This document shows, in pieces, positions 15,823 to 22,515 of a stretch of 48,425 nucleotides of DNA. Below the pieces are notes generated by a model. The model was not told the DNA's origin. It did no database searches and saw only the letters and a list, made by a program, of their open reading frames with translations. The translations under genes and the position numbers were made by a program. Source of the stretch: 73-13 sp035555435 (GTDB lineage Bacteria > Actinomycetota > Actinomycetes > Actinomycetales > Microbacteriaceae); the NCBI GenBank assembly GCA_035555435.1, contig DATMGN010000001.1, positions 1 to 48,425 of the forward strand, in the 5' to 3' direction. Each line of letters starts with the position of its first letter. Position 1 is the stretch's first letter.

Positions 15823-16835
15823 GACTTCGCCGTCACCTGCTCGGCGAGCGCCGGGATGACGGTCTCCCCGTACACCCGCAGCGTCTCCTCCTTGTTGTCG
15901 TGCATGAGGTAGCCGGCGAAGTGGTCGACGCCGACGGCCTTGAGCGCCTCGAGCTTCGCGATGTGATCGTCCGCGGTGCCGAGGAGGCAGAACCGGTCGA
16001 CAATCTCGTCCGGCACGAAGTCGACGTGGTCGTTGTCGGCCTTGCCGTGCGAGTTGTAGTCGTAGCCCTCGCGGCCCTGGATGTAGTCGGTCAGCGCCTT
16101 CGGCACGGCGCCCGACGCGCCGTAGCGCTCGACGATGTCCGCGATGTGATTGCCGACCATCCCGCCGAACCAGCGGTTCTGCTCGCGCATGTGCGGCCAG
16201 TCGTCCCCGATGTACATGGGCGCCGCGACGCAGAACGTCAGCGACTCGGGATCGCGACCGGCGTTCGCCGCCGCCTCCTTGACGGTCGCGATCATCCACG
16301 CCGTGATGTCGACGTCGGCGAGCTGCAGGATGTAGCCGTCGCCCACCTCGCCCGTGAGCTTGAGCGCCTGCGGCCCGTATGCGGCGACCCACACCTCGAG
16401 TTCGGAGCCCGTGGACCACGGGAAGCGCAGCGTAGAGCCGTTGTACTCGACCGAGCGCGAGTTGCCGAGCTCGCGAATGACGTGGATCGACTCGCGCAGC
16501 TCCGCGAGCGTCGTCGGCTTGCCGTTCGTCACCCGCACCGCCGAGTCGCCGCGGCCGATGCCGCAGATCGTGCGGTTGCCGTACATCTCGTTGAGCGTCG
16601 CGAAGACGCTCGCCGTGACCGTCCAGTCGCGCGTCGCGGGATTCGTGACGAACGGACCGACCCTGATCTTGCGTGTGCGATCGAGGATCTGCGAGTGGAT
16701 GACGTACGGCTCCTGCCACAGCAGGTGCGAGTCGAAGGTCCACACCGTGGAGAAGCCGTGCTGCTCCGCGAGCTGCGAGAGGCCGACGACCCGCGAGCTC
16801 GGGGGGTTGGTCTGCAGTACTACGCCGAAGTCCAT
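15819..16835 (-). CDS. LLM-class F420-dependent oxidoreductase of the pyrimidine-catabolism type
   Basis: Luciferase-like flavin/deazaflavin oxidoreductase of 338 residues, in my judgement the TIGR03842-like group. Key segments are MDFGVVLQTNPPSSRVVGLSQ, VWTFDSHLLWQEPY, VGPFVTNPATRDWTVTAS, YGNRTICGIGRGDSAVRV (cofactor-binding) and VWVAAYGPQALKLTGEVGDG. It is the third gene of the operon, directly after dihydropyrimidinase, and its stop overlaps the permease start. It may reduce or oxygenate the pyrimidine or hydantoin ring or process a downstream intermediate; the reaction is unknown. F420 biosynthesis genes lie a few kb away. The leader before the ATG is a REP-like repeat. Confidence 0.88.
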   Translation of the reverse strand: MDFGVVLQTNPPSSRVVGLSQLAEQHGFSTVWTFDSHLLWQEPYVIHSQILDRTRKIRVGPFVTNPATRDWTVTASVFATLNEMYGNRTICGIGRGDSAVRVTNGKPTTLAELRESIHVIRELGNSRSVEYNGSTLRFPWSTGSELEVWVAAYGPQALKLTGEVGDGYILQLADVDITAWMIATVKEAAANAGRDPESLTFCVAAPMYIGDDWPHMREQNRWFGGMVGNHIADIVERYGASGAVPKALTDYIQGREGYDYNSHGKADNDHVDFVPDEIVDRFCLLGTADDHIAKLEALKAVGVDHFAGYLMHDNKEETLRVYGETVIPALAEQVTAKS

Positions 16836-16866
16836 GATCTCGATACGCTCCGCTACTCGATCCGCG
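16836..16866 (-). repeat. REP-like repeat filling the hydantoinase-LLM gap
   Basis: GATCTCGATACGCTCCGCTA followed by CTCGATCCGCG occupies exactly the space between the hydantoinase stop and the LLM start. It is a near-palindrome of the same family as the copies at 21.6 and 24.1 kb. Confidence 0.7.
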
Positions 16867-18303
16867 CTACACCAGGTACTGCGAGAGGCCGCGCTTGAGG
16901 AACTTGCCGTCCCCCTTGCGCCCCAGATACTCGCCCCCGTCGACGATGACCCGGCCCCGGGACAGCACCGTGTCGACGTGCCCGTCGATCTCGAAGCCCT
17001 CCCACGCGGAGTGGTCCATGTTCATGTGATGCGTCTTGCCGACCCCGATCGAGGTGTGCCCGCGCGGGTCGTAGACGACGACGTCGGCGTCCGCACCGGG
17101 TTGGATCACACCCTTCCTGCCGTAGAGCCCGAACATCCGCGCGGGCGTCGTCGACGTGAGCTCGACCCAGCGCTCGAGCGTGATCTCGCCCTGCACGACG
17201 CCCTGGTACATGAGGTCCATGCGGTGCTCGACCGAGCCGATGCCGTTCGGGATCTTGCGGAAGTCGCCGAGGCCCAGCTCCTTCTGGTCCTTCATGCAGA
17301 ACGGGCAGTGATCCGTCGACACCATCTGGATGTCGTTCGTGCGCAGGGACTGCCACATCGCGTTCTGATGCCCCTCCTCGCGCGAGCGCAATGGCGTCGA
17401 GCACACCCACTTCGCACCCTCGAACCGCCCCCACTCCGAGCTGTCCGCGCCGAGGTGCTCCTCGAGCGAGAGGTAGAGGTACTGCGGGCAGGTCTCGCCG
17501 AAGACGTTGCGCCCGCGGTCGCGGGCCGCGGCGAGCTGCGCGACCGCCTGCTTCGCGGAGACGTGGACGACGTACAGCGGCGCGCCCGTGAGGTCGGAGA
17601 GCATGATCGCGCGGTGCGTCGCCTCCTCCTCCATCTGCCAGGCGCGGGCGATGCCGTGGAAGTACGGGTCCGTCTTGCCCTGCTCGACGAGCTGCGCGGC
17701 GAGCACGTCGATCACGGGGCCGTTCTCCGCGTGCATCATCGTGAGCAGGCCCGTGTCCGCCGCGATCTGCATCGCGCGCAGGATCTGGTCGTCCGTCGCA
17801 TAGAAGACGCCCGGGTAGGCCATGAAGAGCTTGAACGACGTGATGCCCTCGTCGATGAGCCTGGGCATGACCGCGAGCGCCTGCTCGTCGACGCCGCCGA
17901 TGATCTGGTGGAAGGCATAGTCGATCGCGCAGTTGCCCGCCGCGAGCTCGTGCCACTTCGCGAGGCCCTCCAGGACGTCGCCGCCGTACGTCTGGACCGC
18001 GAAGTCGATGATCGTCGTCGTGCCGCCCCACGCCGCCGCGCGAGTGCCCGTCTCGAACGTGTCGCTCGCGCTCGTGCCGCCGAACGGCAGCTGCATGTGC
18101 GTGTGCGCGTCGATGCCGCCCGGGATGACGTACTTGCCGGTCGCGTCGATCACGGTGTCGACGGTCGCCGCCAGATCACTGCCGAGTACGGCGCTGCCCG
18201 GTGCGAGCACCGCGGCGATCGTCTCGCCGTCGACGAGCACGTCGGCGTGGACCGAACCCGTCGCCGAGACGACGAGGCCGCCCTGGATGAGCGTCGTGGA
18301 CAT
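16867..18303 (-). CDS. dihydropyrimidinase / hydantoinase
   Basis: Cyclic-amidase metallohydrolase of 478 residues that opens dihydrouracil, dihydrothymine or hydantoin rings to N-carbamoyl amino acids. The amidohydrolase motifs are in order: metal-binding GGIDAHTHMQLPFGG, the carboxylated lysine in SFKLFMAYPG, metal His in MMHAENG and YVVHVS, and the catalytic Asp in STDHCPFCMKDQK. Substrate-loop signature NGIGSVEHRMDL is typical of dihydropyrimidinases. The length matches the family (460-490). ATG 18303 has GGGAGAA upstream. It is followed by the ureidopropionase step encoded just upstream in the operon, giving two successive reactions. Confidence 0.95.
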   Translation of the reverse strand: MSTTLIQGGLVVSATGSVHADVLVDGETIAAVLAPGSAVLGSDLAATVDTVIDATGKYVIPGGIDAHTHMQLPFGGTSASDTFETGTRAAAWGGTTTIIDFAVQTYGGDVLEGLAKWHELAAGNCAIDYAFHQIIGGVDEQALAVMPRLIDEGITSFKLFMAYPGVFYATDDQILRAMQIAADTGLLTMMHAENGPVIDVLAAQLVEQGKTDPYFHGIARAWQMEEEATHRAIMLSDLTGAPLYVVHVSAKQAVAQLAAARDRGRNVFGETCPQYLYLSLEEHLGADSSEWGRFEGAKWVCSTPLRSREEGHQNAMWQSLRTNDIQMVSTDHCPFCMKDQKELGLGDFRKIPNGIGSVEHRMDLMYQGVVQGEITLERWVELTSTTPARMFGLYGRKGVIQPGADADVVVYDPRGHTSIGVGKTHHMNMDHSAWEGFEIDGHVDTVLSRGRVIVDGGEYLGRKGDGKFLKRGLSQYLV

Positions 18304-18318
18304 GGCGTTCTCCCTATC

Positions 18319-18354
18319 GCTGGTTGAGGAGCGCGAAGCTCGGCTCGAGACCCG
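18319..18354 (+). repeat. REP-like repeat, second family (CGCTGGTTGAGGAGCGCG type)
   Basis: CGCTGGTTGAGGAGCGCGAA continues into GCTCGGCTCGAGACCCG between the ureidopropionase and hydantoinase genes. From memory, this motif resembles extragenic repeats seen in other Microbacteriaceae genomes. It differs from the TCGACTCGCT family. Confidence 0.55.
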
Positions 18355-19206
18355 TCACGGCGCGACGATGTCGCCGTAGGTGTCCGGCCGACGGTCGCGG
18401 TAGAACTGCCAGTTGTCGCGCGCGGTGCGCACGAGATCGAGGTCGAGGTCGCGCACGAGCAGCTCCTCGTGCTCGCTCGAGCCGAGCGCGCCGACGAAAT
18501 TGCCCTGCGGGTCGATGACCTGGCTCGTGCCGTAGAAGAACACCGCCTCGTCGCCGTACTCGTTGTCCTCCAGGCCCACGCGGTTCGGCTGGAGCACGAA
18601 GTAGCCGTTCGCGACCGCCGCCGCGGGGCCCTCGATCTCCCACAGCCGGTTCGACAGGCCCGGCTTCGTCGCGTTCGGATTGAAGACCATGTGCGCGCCG
18701 CGAAGCCCGTACTCTCGCCAGCCCTCCGGGAAGTGGCGGTCGTAGCAGATGTACGTGCCCACGGAGCCGACGGCCGTCTCGAAGACCGGGTAGCCGAGGT
18801 TGCCGGGACGGAAGTAGAACTTCTCCCAGAACTTCTCGACGTGCGGGATGTGGTTCTTGCGGTACTTGCCGAGGTAGCTGCCGTCCGCGTCGACGACGAG
18901 CGTCGTGTTGTAGTAGATCCCCGCGTCCGCCTCCTCGTAGATGGGGAGGATCATGACGACGCCGAGCTCCCTCGCGACCGACTGGAAGCGCGTCAGGATC
19001 GGGCCGCCCTCGGCCGGCTGCGCGAAGGCGTAGTACTTCGCCTCCTGCGTAATGCCGAAGTACGGTCCGTGGAAGAGCTCCTGGAAGCACACGATCTGCG
19101 CGCCCTGGGACGCCGCGTCTCGCGCGAAGCCCTCGTGCTTGTCGATCATGGACGCCTCGTCGCCCGTCCACTTCGTCTGGCTGATGGCTGCTCGAACGAC
19201 CGTCAT
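18355..19206 (-). CDS. nitrilase-superfamily N-carbamoyl amidohydrolase (beta-ureidopropionase-like)
   Basis: C-N hydrolase of 283 residues that would hydrolyse N-carbamoyl-beta-alanine or another N-carbamoyl amino acid to amino acid, CO2 and ammonia. The catalytic triad is visible: Glu in VCFQELFHGPY, Lys in GKYRKNHIPH and Cys in TYICYDRHFPEGWRE. The segment KFYFRPGNLGYPVFET is typical of the beta-ureidopropionase/N-carbamoylputrescine group. A strong ribosome site (AAGGAG) precedes ATG 19206. This is the first gene of the catabolic operon, with a palindromic candidate operator 25-36 bp before the start. Confidence 0.92.
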   Translation of the reverse strand: MTVVRAAISQTKWTGDEASMIDKHEGFARDAASQGAQIVCFQELFHGPYFGITQEAKYYAFAQPAEGGPILTRFQSVARELGVVMILPIYEEADAGIYYNTTLVVDADGSYLGKYRKNHIPHVEKFWEKFYFRPGNLGYPVFETAVGSVGTYICYDRHFPEGWREYGLRGAHMVFNPNATKPGLSNRLWEIEGPAAAVANGYFVLQPNRVGLEDNEYGDEAVFFYGTSQVIDPQGNFVGALGSSEHEELLVRDLDLDLVRTARDNWQFYRDRRPDTYGDIVAP

Positions 19207-19230
19207 CGGAGCTCCTTACGTTGCGCGTCA

Positions 19231-19242
19231 GTCAACATTGAC
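19231..19242 (-). promoter_or_regulatory. candidate operator GTCAA-CA-TTGAC upstream of the catabolic operon
   Basis: Perfect 5-bp inverted repeat with a 2-nt spacer in an unusually AT-rich stretch between the ureidopropionase start and the membrane-protein stop. It has the size and symmetry of a GntR/TetR-type repressor site. No regulator gene lies beside it. Confidence 0.4.
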
Positions 19243-19278
19243 GACGTTTCTCGAACGTTACGCGTTGTATCGAGCCGG

Positions 19279-19839
19279 TTAAACCCCCGACACGGAAACG
19301 CCCGCTGCGGATGCGGTCGCCCGCCTGGCCTCGCGCGCGGCGAGGACGACGACCACGACCGTCACGATGGGCAGATAGAAGTCGCTCCAGAAGATCGGCC
19401 CGGCATTGCCGAACGCCATGTTGCCGGTCGCGATGATCTCGACGAGGTGCACGATGCCCGCACCGAACATGAAGACCGCGCTCGGGATGTTCGCCACCAG
19501 CTTCGCGGTCCAGCCGGCGCGGCGCGGGAACGCGACGACGCCGGCAACGCCGATGCCGAGCGAGGCGAGCGCCAGCTCCATCTGGAACGGACTCTGCGCC
19601 CAGCCGATCTGCTCCGCCGAGAAGTCCCCGAGGAAGGAGTGGAAGACGAAGTTGACGAGGTTCGAGATGCCGACCGCGAAGAGCGTCCACCAGTCGAGGA
19701 TCGTGCGCCAGCCCGTCCCCGCCCTCCAGCGGTGGTGGCGTCCCGCGACGATGAGCGCGACGACGACGCCGACCACGGCGAACGTCACGTAGTAGTCGCC
19801 GACGACGAACATCGTGGCCGCGGTGAGGAACTCCTGCAT
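19279..19839 (-). CDS. multi-pass membrane protein, unknown function
   Basis: Protein of 186 residues with about four or five hydrophobic segments (DYYVTFAVVGVVVALIVAG, WWTLFAVGISNLVNFVFHSFL, MELALASLGIGVAGVVAF, AVFMFGAGIVHLVEIIATG, FYLPIVTVVVVVLAA). It resembles small bacterial proteins annotated as DUF6790-like, but I am unsure. It is divergent from cofD with only 18 bp between start codons, and the two -10 boxes overlap, so they are probably regulated together. It precedes the catabolic operon on the same strand with a 72-bp gap holding the palindrome. Confidence 0.75.
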   Translation of the reverse strand: MQEFLTAATMFVVGDYYVTFAVVGVVVALIVAGRHHRWRAGTGWRTILDWWTLFAVGISNLVNFVFHSFLGDFSAEQIGWAQSPFQMELALASLGIGVAGVVAFPRRAGWTAKLVANIPSAVFMFGAGIVHLVEIIATGNMAFGNAGPIFWSDFYLPIVTVVVVVLAAREARRATASAAGVSVSGV

Positions 19840-19845
19840 GCTCCG

Positions 19846-19851
19846 TACAGT
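19846..19851 (+). promoter_or_regulatory. -10 element (TACAGT) of cofD
   Basis: TACAGT is followed by 6 nt and the cofD ATG, a leaderless arrangement. It overlaps by five bases the opposite-strand box of the divergent membrane-protein gene. Confidence 0.55.
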
Positions 19852-19852
19852 A
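19847..19852 (-). promoter_or_regulatory. -10 element (TACTGT) of the divergent membrane-protein gene
   Basis: Minus-strand TACTGT is followed by 7 nt and the ATG at 19839. Both divergent genes therefore share one -10 site. Confidence 0.5.
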
Positions 19853-19857
19853 GCGGG

Positions 19858-20877
19858 ATGGCCGCACCCACTTCCATCGTCGTGCTCGCCGGCGGGGTCG
19901 GCGGATCCCGCTTCGTCCTCGGGGTCCGCGAGGCGGCGAGACGGCGCTGGCCGGCCGATTCACGATCGGGCACCGCGGCCCGGATCACCGTCATCGCGAA
20001 CACGGGCGACGATCTGTGGCTCTCCGGCGTGCGGCTGCAGCCCGACGTCGACTCGCTGCTCTACGCGCTCGCCGGCGTCAACGACGCGCAGCGCGGCTGG
20101 GGCCGCGAAGACGACAGCGAACGGGTGTCGGCGGAGCTGCAGGCCTGGGGCGCCGGCTGGCCCTGGTTCACGCTCGGCGACCTCGACCTCGGCACGCACC
20201 TCGCCCGCACCGGTTGGCTGCGCGACGGGCTCACCGTCTCCGAAGTCGTCGAGCGGCTCGCCGCGCGCTGGCCGCTCGGCGTGCGGCTGCTGCCGATGAC
20301 CGACGCCGAGGTCGACACCCACGTCGTGACCGCCGGCGGACGCATGCACTTCCAGGAGTGGTGGACGCTGCACCGCGCGAACCTGCCGGCGATCGCGTTC
20401 GACAACGACGGCATCGCCGCCGCCGCGCCGGGTGCCGGCGTGCTCGAGGCGATCGCCTCGGCGGACGCCGTGCTCATGGCGCCATCCAACCCGGTCGTCT
20501 CGATCGGCCCGATCCTCGGCGTCCCAGGGATCGCGGAGGCGGTCGCGGCCGCCCCGGGTGGCGTCGTGGGGGTCTCGCCGATCATCGGTGGCGCGGTCGT
20601 GCGGGGCATGGCCGACGCGTGCCTCGCGGCGCTCGAGGTGCCGACCGCCGCCGACGCGGTCGGGCTGCGCTACGGCGCGCGCGGTAGCGCCGGCGCCTAC
20701 GACCGGGCGGGGGTGCCCGGACTGCTCGACGCGTGGCTCATCGCGGAGGAGGACGCGGCGCTCGCTCCCGGCATCGAGGCGGCGGGGCTGCGCACCGTCG
20801 TCGCACCGCTGTGGATGCGCGACGCGGACACCTCGGCGGCGCTCGCCGCGGCGGCGCTCGATACGGCGCTCGGCTGA
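19858..20877 (+). CDS. cofD: 2-phospho-L-lactate (phosphoenolpyruvate) transferase CofD/FbiA
   Basis: Coenzyme F420 biosynthesis enzyme that joins the phospholactyl or PEP moiety of LPPG or EPPG to the deazaflavin Fo. The 339-residue protein starts MAAPTSIVVLAGGVGGSRF, the family's nucleotide-binding entry. Other hallmarks are NTGDDLWLSGVRLQPDVDSLLY, GDLDLGTHLARTGWLRDG and the late APSNPVVSIGPILGVPGI. ATG 19858 is fixed by a -10 box 6 nt upstream; the longer open frame into the divergent gene is spurious. Its partner enzymes are encoded convergently by the cofE-cofC fusion. The Fo synthase gene is not in the window. Confidence 0.95.
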   Translation: MAAPTSIVVLAGGVGGSRFVLGVREAARRRWPADSRSGTAARITVIANTGDDLWLSGVRLQPDVDSLLYALAGVNDAQRGWGREDDSERVSAELQAWGAGWPWFTLGDLDLGTHLARTGWLRDGLTVSEVVERLAARWPLGVRLLPMTDAEVDTHVVTAGGRMHFQEWWTLHRANLPAIAFDNDGIAAAAPGAGVLEAIASADAVLMAPSNPVVSIGPILGVPGIAEAVAAAPGGVVGVSPIIGGAVVRGMADACLAALEVPTAADAVGLRYGARGSAGAYDRAGVPGLLDAWLIAEEDAALAPGIEAAGLRTVVAPLWMRDADTSAALAAAALDTALG

Positions 20878-20888
20878 GGCACGTAGGC

Positions 20889-20960
20889 CGGGCTGAGAGA
20901 TCGCGCCCGGGCTGAGAGATCAGGCGCAGAACGTCAGCCCGCGAGCGATTCCTCAGCCCG
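20889..20960. repeat. symmetric four-copy CGGGCTGA element between cofD and cofE-cofC
   Basis: Two direct copies of CGGGCTGAGAGATC (20889 and 20908) and two inverted copies (GTCAGCCCG at 20933, CTCAGCCCG at 20952) are each spaced 19 bp. They are arranged head-head-tail-tail around 20925. The element occupies the whole convergent gap and includes the stop codon of the fusion gene. It may form alternative hairpins that end transcription from both sides. Confidence 0.6.
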
Positions 20961-22515
20961 AATGCCCGAGGAGGGCGGCGGTGCGCGGGCCCAGGGCGCC
21001 GCGTGCCGCCGCCTCATCGAGATGTTCGCGCGTGTCGACGTCGCGCCGCAGACCCCAATCCGGCGGCAGCACGAGCTCCGCGAACCCCGCAGCGCGGTGG
21101 GCGGCCGCCGAATCCGCGCCGAACCGCGGCGCGAACGGGAGCCGCGCGCGCGCCGTCGCGAGCGAGCTTCCGACGCCGTCCGCGTCGGGCACGAAGGTCC
21201 GGCCGGCGCTCGACGCGAGCGCGAGTGCGTGCGCGAGCTCGACCGGGTCGAGCGCGGGTAGGTCGCCGAGCAGCACGGCGCGATCCGTGCCCTCCCCCGC
21301 GGTATCGAGTCCGAGTGCGATCGCGGCTCGCAGGCTGTCGCTCGTGTCCGCGACCACGTCGACGCCGTCGATCGTGCGCACCGCGTTGGCGGTCTCGGGG
21401 TCGGCGGTCACGACGAGGACCCGCGCGACCGCGAGGCAGGCGGCCGCAGCCTCGACCGTGTCGAGCGCGATCGCCCGTGCCAGCCCGATGCGGTCGACAC
21501 CCGGGACGTCGAGGCGGGACTTGCCCGATGCGGCCGGCTTGACGGGGATGACGAGCGTCCAGTCGGCAGGGGGTCTCGATACGGCGGCTTCGCCGCCACT
21601 CGACCCGCGGGTGGGGGCACCGGCGCTCGACCCGCGGGTGGGGGCACCGGCGCTCGACCCACGGGTGGCAGCGGCGAGGGCGGCCTGGTAGCCCTCGCGC
21701 CAAGCCTCCGCCGCGCCCAGGCGGAACAGGTCCTCGCGAGCCGGGCGCTGGAGTTCTGCCGCCGTCTGCTCCTCGAGCGAATCCGTCACGAGCCGGCCGA
21801 GCCCCCGCACGACCGCGACGGGGATGCCCGACGTCTTGCCCTTCACCAGCTCCGCGGCGGAGGCGATCTCGTCACCGAGCGCCGCGATCGTCGCCTCGAG
21901 GACGCGCCCGCCCGAATCCGTCGAGCCGCGCAGGTCGTCGACGACACGCACCCCCGCGGCCCCGATCGCCTGATCGATCTGCCCGACGCGCCAGGCACGC
22001 CCGAGCGTGTCGGAGAGCACGACGCCGACGCGGGCCCCCGTCTCGGCGCGGATCACGGCCGCGAGCGCGCGCGCTGACGCATCCGGGTCGATCGGGAGCA
22101 GGAGCACCTCGCCGTCGGCGGCGTTCGACGCGTCGACCCCCGCGGCCGCGAGGATGAGGCCTTGCGGGTTCTCGACGATGCGCGTGCGACCGCCGGCGTG
22201 CTCCACCGTCGCGACGACGCGGACCGTCTCGGCGTCGACGACCACGTCACGTTCCGTCGCCTCGACGATGCGCCCCTCCGCCTTGGACACGACCTTCGAG
22301 GTGACCACGAGGATGTCGCCGTCGGCCGGGCCGTGGGCGACGTAGGCGCGCGCGAGCAGCGCGCCGAGGTCGTCGCCCGGGCGGATCTCGGGGATGCCGA
22401 GGAGCCCCGTGACGGAGAACGCGGGGCCCTTCGACTCGCTGCGCTCGCTCAGGGACCCGCCACCGATGCGCTCGTTCAGGGACCCGCCACCTGCGGCGGG
22501 CGCGGGGGCCGTCAC
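20953..22515 (-). CDS. bifunctional F420-0:gamma-glutamyl ligase / 2-phospho-L-lactate guanylyltransferase (CofE-CofC fusion)
   Basis: Fusion of 520 residues. Residues 33-282 are CofE (VTGLLGIPEIRPGDDL, DILVVTSKVVSKAEGRIV, LSDTLGRAWRVGQIDQAIG), the ligase that adds glutamates to F420-0. Residues 318-520 are CofC/FbiD (WTLVIPVKPAASGKSRLDVPG, LGDLPALDPVELAHAL, FGADSAAAHRAAGF), the GTP-dependent activator of phospholactate or PEP. Residues 6-30 (GGSLNERIGGGSLSERSESK) and the linker 283-317 (three GSSAGAPTR-like units) are translated REP-like repeats. GTG 22515 overlaps the coaD stop as GTGA, so F420 and CoA genes are translationally coupled. The mycobacterial CofE homologue FbiB carries a different partner, a nitroreductase domain. 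Confidence 0.93.
   Translation of the reverse strand: MTAPAPAAGGGSLNERIGGGSLSERSESKGPAFSVTGLLGIPEIRPGDDLGALLARAYVAHGPADGDILVVTSKVVSKAEGRIVEATERDVVVDAETVRVVATVEHAGGRTRIVENPQGLILAAAGVDASNAADGEVLLLPIDPDASARALAAVIRAETGARVGVVLSDTLGRAWRVGQIDQAIGAAGVRVVDDLRGSTDSGGRVLEATIAALGDEIASAAELVKGKTSGIPVAVVRGLGRLVTDSLEEQTAAELQRPAREDLFRLGAAEAWREGYQAALAAATRGSSAGAPTRGSSAGAPTRGSSGGEAAVSRPPADWTLVIPVKPAASGKSRLDVPGVDRIGLARAIALDTVEAAAACLAVARVLVVTADPETANAVRTIDGVDVVADTSDSLRAAIALGLDTAGEGTDRAVLLGDLPALDPVELAHALALASSAGRTFVPDADGVGSSLATARARLPFAPRFGADSAAAHRAAGFAELVLPPDWGLRRDVDTREHLDEAAARGALGPRTAALLGHSG
21571..21667 (-). repeat. REP-like repeat with 27-nt tandem in the CofE-CofC linker
   Basis: GGTCTCGATACGG...CCACTCGACCCG is followed by three in-frame copies of a 27-nt unit (CTCGACCCGCGGGTGGGGGC plus ACCGGCG). 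Because 27 is a multiple of three, copy number can change without breaking the frame. Confidence 0.8.
22427..22500 (-). repeat. REP-like repeat encoding the CofE N-terminal tail
   Basis: CTTCGACTCGCTGCGCTCGC followed by TCAGGGACCCGCCACC, then a second copy of the 27-nt unit GCGCTCG(C/T)TCAGGGACCC.... It is in frame in the start of the fusion gene and yields SLNERIGGGSLSERSESKG. Confidence 0.8.

Noticed and set aside
18469..19857. Long plus-strand extension upstream of cofD
   Set aside because: It runs antisense through the ureidopropionase and membrane-protein genes; CofD homology and the -10 box set the start at 19858.
20878..20952. Riboswitch between cofD and cofE-cofC
   Set aside because: The gap is downstream of both genes (convergent), so a leader riboswitch is impossible; the structure is repeat-derived.
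21571..21667. Possible CRISPR or minisatellite locus
   Set aside because: The repeats are contiguous without spacers, in frame in a coding sequence and have no cas genes nearby; they fit an in-gene tandem repeat.
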